Shown in pieces: positions 26,645 through 36,353 of a stretch of DNA of 64,000 bases. The notes beneath the pieces were generated by a model that was given only the letters and a program-made list of their open reading frames with translations, ran no database searches and had not been told where the DNA came from. The translations under genes and the position numbers were made by a program. The DNA lies in the NCBI RefSeq assembly GCF_004323595.1, contig NZ_AP019373.1:1674001-1738000 (forward strand). Reading direction: 5' to 3'. Each line of letters begins with the position of its first letter. Position 1 is the first letter of the stretch. The DNA comes from Sulfuricystis thermophila (lineage in GTDB: Bacteria > Pseudomonadota > Gammaproteobacteria > Burkholderiales > Rhodocyclaceae).

Positions 26645-27439
26645 ATGACGCAGCCCCTGCTTCCCGAAGTGCCCAGCCGCGGTGCAGCCGTCCCCGGCAC
26701 GGTCTATCTGGTCGGCGCCGGTCCGGGCGATCCGGAGCTCTTGACGCTGCGCGCGTTGCGGCTGATCCGCGAGGCCGACGTGCTGGTCTATGACCAGCTC
26801 GTCTCCGAGGCGATCCTCGGCCTCGTCAATCCGGCAGCCGAGCGCATCTATGCCGGCAAGCAGCGCGGCAACCACGCGGTGCCTCAGGAAGACCTGAATC
26901 TACTGCTGGTGCAGCTCGCCAAGCAGGACAAACGAGTCGTGCGCCTCAAGGGGGGCGATCCCTACACCTTCGGGCGTGGCGGTGAGGAAGTCGAAACACT
27001 GCGCGAAAACGGCGTGCCCTTCGAGGTCGTGCCGGGCATCACCGCCGCGGCCGGCGTCGCCGCCTATGCCGGCATTCCACTGACGCACCGCAACTACGCG
27101 CAGGCGTGCGTCTTCGTCACCGGCCATCTCAAGGATGGCAGCATGAACCTCGACTGGCCGGGGCTCGCGCGCCGCCGCCAGACGGTGATCATCTACATGG
27201 GGCTGCACGGCCTGTCCTATCTGTGCGAGCAGTTGATCGCGCACGGCCTGCCCCCTGACTGGCCGGCGGCGATCGTCCAGCAGGGCACCACGCCGAACCA
27301 GCGCACGATCACCGGCACGCTGGCGACCTTGCCCGAACGGGCCACCCAGGCCGGGCTCAAACCGCCGACGTTGATCATCGTCGGCGAAGTCGTCCGGCTG
27401 CGGGACAAACTGGCCTGGTTCGAGAAAACGCCCCTGTAG
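26645..27439 (+). CDS. cobA: uroporphyrinogen-III C-methyltransferase (SUMT)
   Basis: SUMT makes precorrin-2, the first step from uroporphyrinogen III to siroheme. The 264-residue chain has [18 protein letters not shown] (SAM-binding P1 loop), [18 protein letters not shown] and [22 protein letters not shown], all diagnostic. It starts 2 bp after dsrR and ends the dsr cluster, so it is likely to supply siroheme for DsrAB. Only the methyltransferase is present here, not the dehydrogenase/chelatase parts of CysG. Confidence 0.95.
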   Translation: MTQPLLPEVPSRGAAVPGTVYLVGAGPGDPELLTLRALRLIREADVLVYDQLVSEAILGLVNPAAERIYAGKQRGNHAVPQEDLNLLLVQLAKQDKRVVRLKGGDPYTFGRGGEEVETLRENGVPFEVVPGITAAAGVAAYAGIPLTHRNYAQACVFVTGHLKDGSMNLDWPGLARRRQTVIIYMGLHGLSYLCEQLIAHGLPPDWPAAIVQQGTTPNQRTITGTLATLPERATQAGLKPPTLIIVGEVVRLRDKLAWFEKTPL

Positions 27440-27447
27440 CGAGTATG

Positions 27448-27478
27448 GGAAAGCTTCCTGCGAAAGCAGGGGTTTTCC
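27448..27478 (+). terminator. hairpin behind the dsr cluster
   Basis: GGAAA and CCTGC pair with GCAGG and TTTTCC around a GAAA tetraloop, with internal bulges, 8 bp after the cobA stop. There is no T-tract, so it is a weak terminator candidate or a transcript-end stabiliser. Confidence 0.4.
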
Positions 27479-27530
27479 ACGAGTTCTCTCAAGACCGGCG
27501 CCAGCGCAGTCGTTATATCGTGGTAAAGCC

Positions 27531-28946
27531 ATGACCAACCACGACAGCGAAGCCCAATTCATCGACATCGCCGATCTGCGCATCGGCATGTACGTCTATG
27601 TCGATCTGGGCTGGATCAAGCATCCCTTCGCGCTCAACAGCTTCAAGATCAGCTCGCAGGAGCAGATCGACACGCTGATCGAACTGGGTGTCAAGCGCAT
27701 CCGCTGGTCGCCGGAAAAGAGCGATCTCGAACCACCCGCCGGGAATGTCCAGCATGCAGCGACCGGGCATGAGGACGCCCCGGCGGACGATAGCCAACAA
27801 AAAGTCGGCGCTGACGGGACGGCACCCCCCGCTGCCACCGACGCAAAAGCCGCCGATGAAGCGATCCATTCCGGCACAGCGAACCGCCAAGCGATCACCG
27901 AGCGCATCGTCGCCGAGGCCGCTGCCCTTGCCGAGGAACGCCGCCGGCGGCAGGAGATGCTCGCCGTCCAGCAGAGCAGCCTGGAAATCTGCGAACGCGA
28001 ATTCACCACCGCGGCGAAGAGCTACCGCCAGCTCGCCGAGCTGGTCACCAGTCAGCCGGAAACCGCCCGCGAACGCGCCGCCGCGATCGTCGGCAGGATG
28101 CTCGAGGACATGCTCTGCCAGGAAGAAACGGCGATCCGTCTGCTCTCCGAAACCGCAGGCGATCGCACCTCGCAGCATTCCATCAACGTCACCGTCATCG
28201 CCCTGCTGCTGGGAAAGGCGCTCGGCCTTGACAGCGCACGGCTCGAAACGCTCGCCCATGGCGCACTGCTACACGACATCGGCTTGATCGAGCTGCCGGA
28301 ACGGCTGCGCTGGATCGACAGCCAATTCACCACCGCCGAGCGGCGACTCTATCAGGAGCACGTCGCCCATGGTGTCAAGCTTGGCGAGCGCATGAAGCTG
28401 CCCCCCGAACAGCGGGTCATCATCGCGCAACACCACGAGCTGGCCGATGGACGGGGTTTTCCCGCCAGGCTGCGCGGCGAAGAAATCGACCCTCTGGCGC
28501 GCATCGTCGCCCTGGTCAATCTCTACGACAACCTCTGCAACCCCGCCCATCCGGCCCAGGCGCTCACGCCGCACGAAGCCCAACGGCTGATCTTCGCGCA
28601 GATGCGCAACCAGTTCGACCCGAAGGTGTTGATGCCCTTCATCCGCATGATGGGCGTCTATCCGCCCGGCTCGGTGGTCGAGCTCACCGATGGACGCTTC
28701 GCCCTCGTCGTCTCCGTCAATGCGGCACGCCCCCTCAAACCGAACGTGATCATTTTCGATCCGCGCATCCCACGCGAAGAGGCGCTCATCGAAGACCTCG
28801 AACAGGCAGGAGACCTCGGCATCCGCCGCAGCCTGAAACCGCTGCAGTTGCCGAAAGCCGCCTTCGATTATCTGTCGCCGCGCCAGCGCATCTGTTACTT
28901 TTTCGAGCGGGCGATGCCCGTTCATGAGCACGGGCCCAGCCGATGA
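27531..28946 (+). CDS. HD-GYP domain protein (putative c-di-GMP phosphodiesterase)
   Basis: The 471-residue protein has an N-terminal DUF3391-like segment (FIDIADLRIGMYVYVDLGW), a linker containing an inverted repeat copy (KVGADGTAPP), and an HD-GYP domain from about 200. Metal-ligand positions look intact: HSINVTVIALLLG, HDIG (249-252), HVAHGVKLGERM, QHHELADGRGFP and LVNLYDNL. The usual Lys of HDIGK is Leu here (HDIGLIELP), and GYP is GFP. Activity on c-di-GMP is likely but not certain. Its stop overlaps the start of the GGDEF-EAL gene by 4 bp. Confidence 0.88.
   Translation: MTNHDSEAQFIDIADLRIGMYVYVDLGWIKHPFALNSFKISSQEQIDTLIELGVKRIRWSPEKSDLEPPAGNVQHAATGHEDAPADDSQQKVGADGTAPPAATDAKAADEAIHSGTANRQAITERIVAEAAALAEERRRRQEMLAVQQSSLEICEREFTTAAKSYRQLAELVTSQPETARERAAAIVGRMLEDMLCQEETAIRLLSETAGDRTSQHSINVTVIALLLGKALGLDSARLETLAHGALLHDIGLIELPERLRWIDSQFTTAERRLYQEHVAHGVKLGERMKLPPEQRVIIAQHHELADGRGFPARLRGEEIDPLARIVALVNLYDNLCNPAHPAQALTPHEAQRLIFAQMRNQFDPKVLMPFIRMMGVYPPGSVVELTDGRFALVVSVNAARPLKPNVIIFDPRIPREEALIEDLEQAGDLGIRRSLKPLQLPKAAFDYLSPRQRICYFFERAMPVHEHGPSR
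27799..27827 (-). repeat. half-copy of the dispersed palindromic element in the HD-GYP gene
   Basis: Read on the minus strand: GTGCCGTCCCGTCAGCGCCG followed by ACTTTTT, one base different from the core. It lies in the interdomain linker, in frame, and encodes KVGADGTAPP on the plus strand. Confidence 0.75.
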
Positions 28947-31378
28947 AAGACCGCACCTGGCAACCGTTGATCGAAGGCATGCTCGAAGCGGTCTGGATCG
29001 TCGACGCCCTCGAGCTACGCGTCCTCGCCGTCAACCGCGCTGCCAGCGAAATGCTCGGCATCCCGGCGGCGAATCTGGTCGGCAAGCCGGTCGTCGAACT
29101 CGCCGCCACCCCCGAAGACGTTTATTTCTGGGAAGACGTCGCCGCGGGACTCGCCGACCAGATCCATTCCGAAACGCTGTTGCGCCGAGCCGACGGCACG
29201 ACGCTGCCGGTCGAGCGCCGTGTCAGCCGTATCACGCTCAGCGATGCGGCGAGCATCTTCCTGGTCGGCATCCGCGATCAATCCGAAGAACGGCGCATCG
29301 AGGACGAGCTGGAAAAACTCGTCGCCGAGCTGCGCGCTACCCTCGAATCGACCGCCGACGGCATCCTCGTCACCGACCCGAACGGCGTGATCCGCGGCTA
29401 CAACCACCGCTTCGCGGAACTCTGGGACCTGCCGCAGGAACTGACGACGCAACGCAACGACGCGGCGATCCACGGCTGGATGGCACAAAACGTCGTCGAT
29501 GCCACGACCTACTCGGCGCGCCTGACGATGATCGCGCGCTCGCCGCTCATCGAAGCCACCGACACGCTGGTGCTGAAGAGCGGCAAGATCCTCGAGCGCG
29601 TCACCCTGCCGCAGTATGCGCGCGGCCGACCGATCGGACGCGTCTATTCCTTCCGCGACATCACCCGGCGCGTCACCGACGAATCCCGCCTCCAGCTCGC
29701 CGCCAAGGTTTTTTCCGCCAGCCTCGATGCGATCTTCGTCACCGATCCCGAGATGACGCTGATCGACGCCAACCCGGCCTGCGAGCGGCTCACCGGACTT
29801 TCCCGCGAGGAATTGATCGGCAAGCACACTTACGACATCCTCAGCGACATGGTCTCGCGCGAGCATTTCGCCGCGCAGGTGGACACGGCCTTGCAGACAC
29901 ACGGCTATTGGGATGGCGAGGCCTGGCACCGCAACCGCGCCGGCAATACCCTGCCCTGCCAGGCATCACTGGTGCGCGTGCTCGACAACCAGGGCGTACT
30001 ACTCCACACCATCGGCTTCTTCAAGGACCTCTCCGAAACGGTCAATGCCAAGAAGCGCATCGAAGAGCTGGCCTACACCGACGCGCTGACCGGTCTGCCG
30101 AACCGGCTGTTGCTCAACGAACGCATCGAATTCGCGCTCGGCCTCGCCCACCGCGAGAAGATCGGTTTCGCACTGCTGTTCCTCGATCTCGACCGCTTCA
30201 AACAGATCAACGACTCGCTCGGCCACATGTTCGGTGACCGCGTGCTCGTCTGCGTCGCCGAACGCATCAAGGATTGTTTGCGCCAGGTCGATACCGCCGC
30301 CCGCCTTGGTGGCGACGAGTTCCTCATCCTGCTGCACAAGACCGATGCCCGCGGCGCGGAAATCATCGCCCGGCGCATCCTCAACAGCCTCTCGCAGCCC
30401 TTCGTCCTCGACGACTTTTCCTTCACCATCACCTGCAGCATCGGCATCGCGCTCTATCCCGACGACGGCGAGACGATGGACGACCTGATCAAGAACGCCG
30501 ACGCAGCGATGTACCACGTCAAGGAACGCGGCCGCGCCGGTTTCCGCTTCTATCAGCGGCAGATGAACGTCGGCCTGCTCTCGCGCATGAAGATCGACCA
30601 TGCGATGCGCCAGGCACTGGCCAATCCCACCGCCGAGAGCCACTTCCAGCTCTACTTTCAGCCACAGGTACGCTTCAGCGACAACGTAATCACCGGCGCC
30701 GAAGCCCTGCTGCGCTGGCGCGATGCCGAGCTGGGCGAAATCCCGCCGGCGCAGTTCATCCAGATCGCCGAGGAATCCGGCGTGATCGTCAGCATCGGCA
30801 ACTGGGTGCTCGATGCGGCGGTCGCCCAATGCGCCGCCTGGCAAGCGAAAGGCATCGATCTGACGATGGCCATCAACGTCTCGCCGCTGCAGTTCCAGCA
30901 AGCCGATTTCGTCGAGCGTGTCGGCCAGACGCTGAAAAAATACGCCCTGCCCCCCCGGCTGCTCGAACTCGAACTCACCGAGTCGATCCTGATCCAGGAC
31001 GTCGAAGATGCCATGCGCCGCCTCGCAGCGCTCGCCGCCCTCGGCGTGCAGCTGGCGATCGACGACTTCGGCACCGGCTATTCGAGTCTTTCCTATCTGA
31101 AACGCTTCCCGATCCACCGGCTGAAAATCGACCGCTCCTTCATCCAGGACCTGCCGGACGAAGAAAGCGACACGGCGATCGTCAATGCCATCATCCAGCT
31201 CGCCAACGCTCTGCGCCTCGCCGTCATCGCCGAAGGCGTCGAAACCACCGCGCAGCAGGATTTCCTCATCGCCGCCGGCTGCCAGGAATATCAGGGCTAC
31301 CTGTGCACTGCCGCTCTGCCAGCGCCGGATTTCGAAGCCTTCCTCGCGCGCCATCGACAGGCAAACGCCTCGCAATGA
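28943..31378 (+). CDS. PAS-PAS-PAS-GGDEF-EAL c-di-GMP turnover protein
   Basis: The 811-residue protein has three PAS-like sensor segments (about 5-110, 130-240, 250-370), a GGDEF domain (GGDEF at about 456-460) and an EAL domain (GAEALLRW at about 585-592). The inhibitory site RxxD is exactly five residues before GGDEF (RQVDTAARLGGDEF). EAL catalytic motifs are complete: INVSPLQF, LELTESIL, IDDFGTGYSSL, LKIDRSF, AEGVET and QGYL. Both domains may therefore be active. It is coupled to the HD-GYP gene by ATGA, giving a two-gene c-di-GMP unit. Confidence 0.93.
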   Translation: MKDRTWQPLIEGMLEAVWIVDALELRVLAVNRAASEMLGIPAANLVGKPVVELAATPEDVYFWEDVAAGLADQIHSETLLRRADGTTLPVERRVSRITLSDAASIFLVGIRDQSEERRIEDELEKLVAELRATLESTADGILVTDPNGVIRGYNHRFAELWDLPQELTTQRNDAAIHGWMAQNVVDATTYSARLTMIARSPLIEATDTLVLKSGKILERVTLPQYARGRPIGRVYSFRDITRRVTDESRLQLAAKVFSASLDAIFVTDPEMTLIDANPACERLTGLSREELIGKHTYDILSDMVSREHFAAQVDTALQTHGYWDGEAWHRNRAGNTLPCQASLVRVLDNQGVLLHTIGFFKDLSETVNAKKRIEELAYTDALTGLPNRLLLNERIEFALGLAHREKIGFALLFLDLDRFKQINDSLGHMFGDRVLVCVAERIKDCLRQVDTAARLGGDEFLILLHKTDARGAEIIARRILNSLSQPFVLDDFSFTITCSIGIALYPDDGETMDDLIKNADAAMYHVKERGRAGFRFYQRQMNVGLLSRMKIDHAMRQALANPTAESHFQLYFQPQVRFSDNVITGAEALLRWRDAELGEIPPAQFIQIAEESGVIVSIGNWVLDAAVAQCAAWQAKGIDLTMAINVSPLQFQQADFVERVGQTLKKYALPPRLLELELTESILIQDVEDAMRRLAALAALGVQLAIDDFGTGYSSLSYLKRFPIHRLKIDRSFIQDLPDEESDTAIVNAIIQLANALRLAVIAEGVETTAQQDFLIAAGCQEYQGYLCTAALPAPDFEAFLARHRQANASQ

Positions 31379-31384
31379 GCCAGC

Positions 31385-31417
31385 AAAAAGCCCCCGCAGG
31401 CAAAACCTGCGGGGGCT
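31385..31417 (-). terminator. rho-independent terminator of tRNA-Thr
   Basis: A perfect 12-bp stem (AGCCCCCGCAGG with CCTGCGGGGGCT) around a 5-base loop is followed on the minus strand by TTTTT, directly 3' of the tRNA. The same hairpin lies 10 bp past the GGDEF-EAL stop on the plus strand but has no T-run in that direction. Confidence 0.9.
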
Positions 31418-31423
31418 GGGGTC

Positions 31424-31499
<76 letters not shown>

Positions 31500-31537
31500 G
31501 ACGGGCACGCATTATAGCGCGCCTTGTCGCATCCGGT

Positions 31538-34500
31538 TCATTTGGTTCGTTCTTGCCATCCACCTATCGGTTTAAATTTATCCAGAAACGGCGGTGGAAC
31601 CTCACCGGGCGGCTGCCCACCACCACCTGTTGTTGATACATAATATTTTGCTTTTCCACTTGGAAGGGTAAATACTCTGGGGGGTGTTACGTATCCGGCA
31701 TACGTGGTCGCCATGTTGGTATTGGGTCCTCCTGGCACGAAAGCCACATGCCCTGAACGGTAGTCTATTGTATAAACCCAGCTTGTGAACCCGGTCGTGT
31801 TACATGGGTCCGGGGTATCTGGCTTGGTTGTCGAGAAAACCAAAGTTGTAAATGCCAGAACAGGATCAGTCACACCACGCTCCCCGGCGTCTGGGAAGTC
31901 GAGTTGCCAACCAAGGTTGTTGTCGTCATCAAACACGCTATCTGGCCTTCCATCACCATTGATGTCGTAAATCGTACCAGTTCGACCAGCACCACCAGCG
32001 CTGACCGGCACATTGACGAGCCCGTTTGCGGGCGTGGTGCCACCCAGCCAGTCCCAGATGCCATAAAAACTCTGTGACTGGGTGTTGGCCAGGTCGGAAT
32101 TGCCCAGCAGACGTCCGGTCGGGAAGAACACGACACGTTTCTTGACGCTGGTATTGGTTTTCGTCACTTCGCCGAGTTCCGGCCGCGCGGTGATCGGCTG
32201 GTTCGGCCCGGCATCGAACAACAGGCTGACGACGGGCGCCCCGCCACCCGTAAAATCGAACTTCCACAGCTTGCCGAGCAAGTCACCGCCATAGACATAT
32301 TTCGTCGTATTGTCCTTGAGCGGATTGTCCGCCCAGGCGGCGATGCGTGCGAGGCCGCTGGGCGTCGTCGTGTTGCCCTCACCGGTGCTCACTTTGTAGA
32401 TGACCGCGCCGGTCATTGCATCGAGCACATAGAGGTATCCTTTACCATCGCCGTTGACATGGTTGTTATACCCCGAGGTGACCATCACCACCCATTGCCC
32501 GTTCGGTAGCTTGGTGATCACCGGGTTGCCAAAGCTGTAGCCGAGATCGCAATCCTCGATCATGCGCGCGATGCCCGAGGAGGCATAGCGTGCCGCACCG
32601 GCCGGCGTCGACGCCGTGCAGCCCGGCTTCTGGCGAAACTCCCACAGCACTTGGGGCGCCGTCTGGTTCGTGATGTCGAGCGCATAATAACCCGGTCCGC
32701 CAGCGGCCAGCCCACCGACCAGGATGGTCTTCCAAGTCCCTCCATCCTTGACGTCCATCACTGCCGGCGAGCCATCGACGAAGTAGCGATGCTTGGTGTC
32801 GTAATCCTTGTCGGCGAGACGGTACAGATCGCGGATGACCATCGAGGGGATATATGCCCAGCGCTCCTGACCACCACCACTTGCTGCATCTTTGGCATTA
32901 AACGCATGAAGCATGCCGTCATTAGCAGCGACGTAGACTGTTGGGTCGGTCCGTGGAGTTCCACGAACAGGGTAGCCAGTGCTGGTACCATAATCTTTTG
33001 TATATCTACCGACATAAATGGCCTCTGAGCTGACAATGTCTCCGAGCCTTCCATCCCGTTTACGATAGTAGCCCGTCGTGTTGACGGTATCCTCGTTGCT
33101 TTTGTCACCCCGCAGATAATCGACCAGCGGCACTCCAGCTGCCGCAGTCTGGTCCGAAGATGTAAGACAGAGCGGTCCGATGGAACAGTATTGAGCCAGT
33201 CCGCCAGCGATCCAGGACTGATCGAAACATCCCTGTTCGCTCACGGGCGGATTACAGGTCCCTGGATTGAGAGATGCGTAAGAGAAGACTCGTGGGGTGC
33301 CGCCTCCAGCCTTGAATGTGTAGATCGAACGGCCGCTCCAGCTAGCAGCATCCAACAAAGTATGCGCTTGCCAATCTCCTGCACTACTATAAGGCATACC
33401 CGATAACGTATCGATCGACATTCGCACTAACTCTCCAGTCCATTTCTGTGTCCAGTATTTTGAAATAAATATCATGTTGTCACTGGAAGAAACATTGGGA
33501 TTACTGGTAGTCGCTGCAGCATTACTCCCATCATCAATCCATATGTCATTAATAATATCTCGAAGACCACGGCTCAGCGTCAGGGGGTCCTTGGCCAGCA
33601 GATAACTTCCATGGCCATTGACACTGGCATGCCAAAGATCATCGATATTGGCCTGGCTATCGGCTGAAGGTTGCGGCCAATTGCAGGCGCCTGAAGTCTG
33701 CCAAGGACAGATACCGTTGGCGGCATTCGTGGCACTGGCGGTCACCGCGTTACTCACGGCATCGTAGTCATCGGTCGGATCACCACTCGGCGTCTTATAG
33801 TCGGCGCGGTACTGCATCAGGCCGTCTACGCCCAGGCTGACGCCATAAGTCACCATGTGTTGAACAGTGTTCATGTCGACGCCACTTCTGGTCAGCACGT
33901 TGTCAGTACAAACTGATCCACCAGCCACACCCAGCACGCCGGTGCAGTTGCCGAGTGCGGGCGTGCGCAAGTCGGTTTTGTAGTAATACGCGGCGACATC
34001 GGCGAGTGTGCCAGTCCAGCCATCCGAGAAAGGCCCCGTCACGCCGCCGATGACCATGCCGCTGCTGTCTTCATTGCCGATCGCACTGTTATCGAGACGC
34101 ACACCACCAGCGCCATTCCAATAACCGTCGGTCGTGACGATGCTGAAGTTCCTCTGGCAGGAATATTGCACTGGATCAGTCGCACCGGTAAGGCCGGAAG
34201 ATTTCGCGTAATAGCGTCCCACGCGCGACAGCGCCTCGCGCAAAGGTGTCCCACCGGACGGGCTGATCGAGAACAGACGGGAGTACCAATCCTGCTTTTG
34301 GCCACTCGGACCAGGCACGAAATTGAAGTCGGCGATGTTGATCAGATCGCGGTTTCCGGTCGTGTTGCCATTGATGGTCATGAAACCGACACGAAAACGG
34401 TCATCGACACCCTGGAAAGCGATCGATATGGCAGTTTTCGTAGACTGGATGCGAGAACGATACCAGGCGAACCAGTTGGCGAAATTGCCCAGCTCCTGCG

Positions 34501-35710
34501 CGTATGAGCACGAACTTGCGGAACAATCATTACGACCGGAGCGATCGAGGGCGGTGAACTCGCTGGAATTGCATGCCCCGAAGCGTTCGGTGACCGTGCC
34601 GGTAGCAGACACGCACAGGTTGCCATAATTCGCCTTGCCCGGCACGATGTCGATGCGCATGAAGCGGCCGGGGGCATACGTCGGGCCGGTCGTGCTGACA
34701 CGCAACGTCGGGTAGCGAGGATATTGATAAGCCGAATTTTTCAATGCCTGGCAGCGATCGGTCGCGGCCGCCACAGCCCCATCGACCAGCCGGTCGCGAC
34801 CGCGAGTGTTGTTGCACCAGCGCAAGGCAGCGGGATAGTTATAAGCCACGCCCCCGACCGTCGTCGGGACCCAGGAGGCAACACAGTTGGTCAGTTTGCG
34901 GTTGGTACAGAACTCGCCCGGGATCATCACATAGTAATGTGGCCCGGCATCGCGATTGGTATCGACCGTCGGCGCCTGCGGAGTGCCGGTAACGAATTTT
35001 CCGCTACCGGTGGCGCGCACTGCATGCATCGTTGTGTAATTTTTACCGGCGACTGTGCCCGGAACGAGATAGTTGTCAGCGCGCAGGCAATCGGTATAAC
35101 TCGTGTTGGTACACCATTCGGTATCCGGAAATTCGCTGCGCAGATCGATGCCCTGTGCTCCGTACATTACCCCATAGGCATCCCAGGGCGTCGTCCCGGT
35201 ACCGCTGTAACTCGTGCGGCTGCTACCATCGGCATTGACCGGAGGCAGGTAACGGATGGTCGGGTTGTAGTAGGTCGAATTGAAGCCACCATTGACGAGC
35301 TCTGTTTTACTGCCGATCTTGATGGTCCAGGTGGTATGCGTCAGGAAAGGCGGCATGCCGCGCTGGTTGGTCCCGCCTGAATAGACGGTATCGATGTTAT
35401 TGCCGGCAGCATTCTGCGGCAGGCAGACCCAAGCGCTGCTATTGCTGCCGGGTTGTCGGCAGCATTTCGTGCCCGTTTCACCATTGTTGTTCTTACAGTA
35501 GTTAGCGTCACTGAATCCCAGCCAATCTGGTAAATAATCGAAACGCATCGAGCCCGAATCGTCGAGCAGGAACATCAGATTCGGTTTGACCGGTGAGGAG
35601 CTTGGAGTAATTAATGGCCCGTTTGCAATATCGGTAGGAGCAGCGAACGCAATCGAACCAATAAAAGCTATTCCAATTACAGTTGCAATGTATCTAGCGT
35701 TGAGCTTCAT
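31538..35710 (-). CDS. pilY1: PilY1-type pilus tip/assembly protein
   Basis: The 1390-residue exported protein has a signal peptide (MKLNARYIATVIGIAFIGSIAFA), an early von Willebrand A-like metal site LLDDSGSM (about 48-55) and a C-terminal PilY1 beta-propeller from about 900. A calcium-loop-like DINGDGRPDSVFDDD lies near the end. PilY1 works with minor pilins in type IV pilus assembly, adhesion and mechanosensing. The gene is somewhat less GC-rich than the window, especially in its 5' and 3' thirds. It is last in the minor-pilin operon, 30 bp after pilX. Confidence 0.92.
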   Translation of the reverse strand: MKLNARYIATVIGIAFIGSIAFAAPTDIANGPLITPSSSPVKPNLMFLLDDSGSMRFDYLPDWLGFSDANYCKNNNGETGTKCCRQPGSNSSAWVCLPQNAAGNNIDTVYSGGTNQRGMPPFLTHTTWTIKIGSKTELVNGGFNSTYYNPTIRYLPPVNADGSSRTSYSGTGTTPWDAYGVMYGAQGIDLRSEFPDTEWCTNTSYTDCLRADNYLVPGTVAGKNYTTMHAVRATGSGKFVTGTPQAPTVDTNRDAGPHYYVMIPGEFCTNRKLTNCVASWVPTTVGGVAYNYPAALRWCNNTRGRDRLVDGAVAAATDRCQALKNSAYQYPRYPTLRVSTTGPTYAPGRFMRIDIVPGKANYGNLCVSATGTVTERFGACNSSEFTALDRSGRNDCSASSCSYAQELGNFANWFAWYRSRIQSTKTAISIAFQGVDDRFRVGFMTINGNTTGNRDLINIADFNFVPGPSGQKQDWYSRLFSISPSGGTPLREALSRVGRYYAKSSGLTGATDPVQYSCQRNFSIVTTDGYWNGAGGVRLDNSAIGNEDSSGMVIGGVTGPFSDGWTGTLADVAAYYYKTDLRTPALGNCTGVLGVAGGSVCTDNVLTRSGVDMNTVQHMVTYGVSLGVDGLMQYRADYKTPSGDPTDDYDAVSNAVTASATNAANGICPWQTSGACNWPQPSADSQANIDDLWHASVNGHGSYLLAKDPLTLSRGLRDIINDIWIDDGSNAAATTSNPNVSSSDNMIFISKYWTQKWTGELVRMSIDTLSGMPYSSAGDWQAHTLLDAASWSGRSIYTFKAGGGTPRVFSYASLNPGTCNPPVSEQGCFDQSWIAGGLAQYCSIGPLCLTSSDQTAAAGVPLVDYLRGDKSNEDTVNTTGYYRKRDGRLGDIVSSEAIYVGRYTKDYGTSTGYPVRGTPRTDPTVYVAANDGMLHAFNAKDAASGGGQERWAYIPSMVIRDLYRLADKDYDTKHRYFVDGSPAVMDVKDGGTWKTILVGGLAAGGPGYYALDITNQTAPQVLWEFRQKPGCTASTPAGAARYASSGIARMIEDCDLGYSFGNPVITKLPNGQWVVMVTSGYNNHVNGDGKGYLYVLDAMTGAVIYKVSTGEGNTTTPSGLARIAAWADNPLKDNTTKYVYGGDLLGKLWKFDFTGGGAPVVSLLFDAGPNQPITARPELGEVTKTNTSVKKRVVFFPTGRLLGNSDLANTQSQSFYGIWDWLGGTTPANGLVNVPVSAGGAGRTGTIYDINGDGRPDSVFDDDNNLGWQLDFPDAGERGVTDPVLAFTTLVFSTTKPDTPDPCNTTGFTSWVYTIDYRSGHVAFVPGGPNTNMATTYAGYVTPPRVFTLPSGKAKYYVSTTGGGGQPPGEVPPPFLDKFKPIGGWQERTK

Positions 35711-35740
35711 GATCGCTCCCGTGCTCGTTAATCAGAACTT

Positions 35741-36352
35741 TCAATTGGTTGGTATAACAAAAGTCTGCATAAATGCTACTGTATTACGAGGGCCATTGAC
35801 ACGAACAATGATGCGGTAATACGTTGAAAGTCTAAGATAAAAAGGTCCATCTCCGTCGTGGTCATCAGATGGTATCTCTTCCGGTGATCTTGCACATATC
35901 TGTCCAACAGCATCCTCGGTACCATTTGCAGAACACATTCGTTGGATCAGGTAAGACACGACATGACCGGTATTCGGGTCGGGCGGCAAAACCTGAGGTG
36001 CATGAGATGTCACATAACCACTCCACCAACTCTGCCAACTTTGGCCTGATAGCGGATGATCATTGAGCGCATTCGCAACGTAGAAGGGGGTATCTGTATA
36101 ACCTGGCAGATTTGGATCTTCGAGTAACAATCCGGTACCTGCAGCATTTGTGAGCCAATCAATTGCAGTCTGGAAACCACGATCAGCCTGATTGATCGCA
36201 CTTTTGTGCAACGAAAGATTGCCAGCCGTCAGGATGCCGCTGTCCGCGGTGCGAAACAAGGCAATCCCGGAGAGAAGCATGGCTACGAGGACGATGAGGG
36301 CGAGAAAGAGGATCACGCCGCGTTGCCGGGAGGGAATCTGTCGTTTGTTCAT
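35741..36352 (-). CDS. pilX: PilX-type minor pilin assembly protein
   Basis: The 203-residue protein has a short basic leader (MNKRQIPSRQRG) followed by VILFLALIVLVAMLLSGIALF, typical of PilX N-termini, and a soluble domain of moderate complexity. The start ATG 36352 sits 1 bp after the pilW stop. Much of its 3' part is clearly AT-richer than flanking housekeeping genes, consistent with the variability of surface-exposed pilus genes or with acquisition. Confidence 0.85.
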   Translation of the reverse strand: MNKRQIPSRQRGVILFLALIVLVAMLLSGIALFRTADSGILTAGNLSLHKSAINQADRGFQTAIDWLTNAAGTGLLLEDPNLPGYTDTPFYVANALNDHPLSGQSWQSWWSGYVTSHAPQVLPPDPNTGHVVSYLIQRMCSANGTEDAVGQICARSPEEIPSDDHDGDGPFYLRLSTYYRIIVRVNGPRNTVAFMQTFVIPTN

Positions 36353-36353
36353 G

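Noticed and set aside
31313-31335. GCCAGCGCCGGATTTCG near the end of the GGDEF-EAL gene
   Set aside because: Only about 12 core bases match, and the encoded LPAPDFEAF fits the usual C-terminus of EAL proteins.
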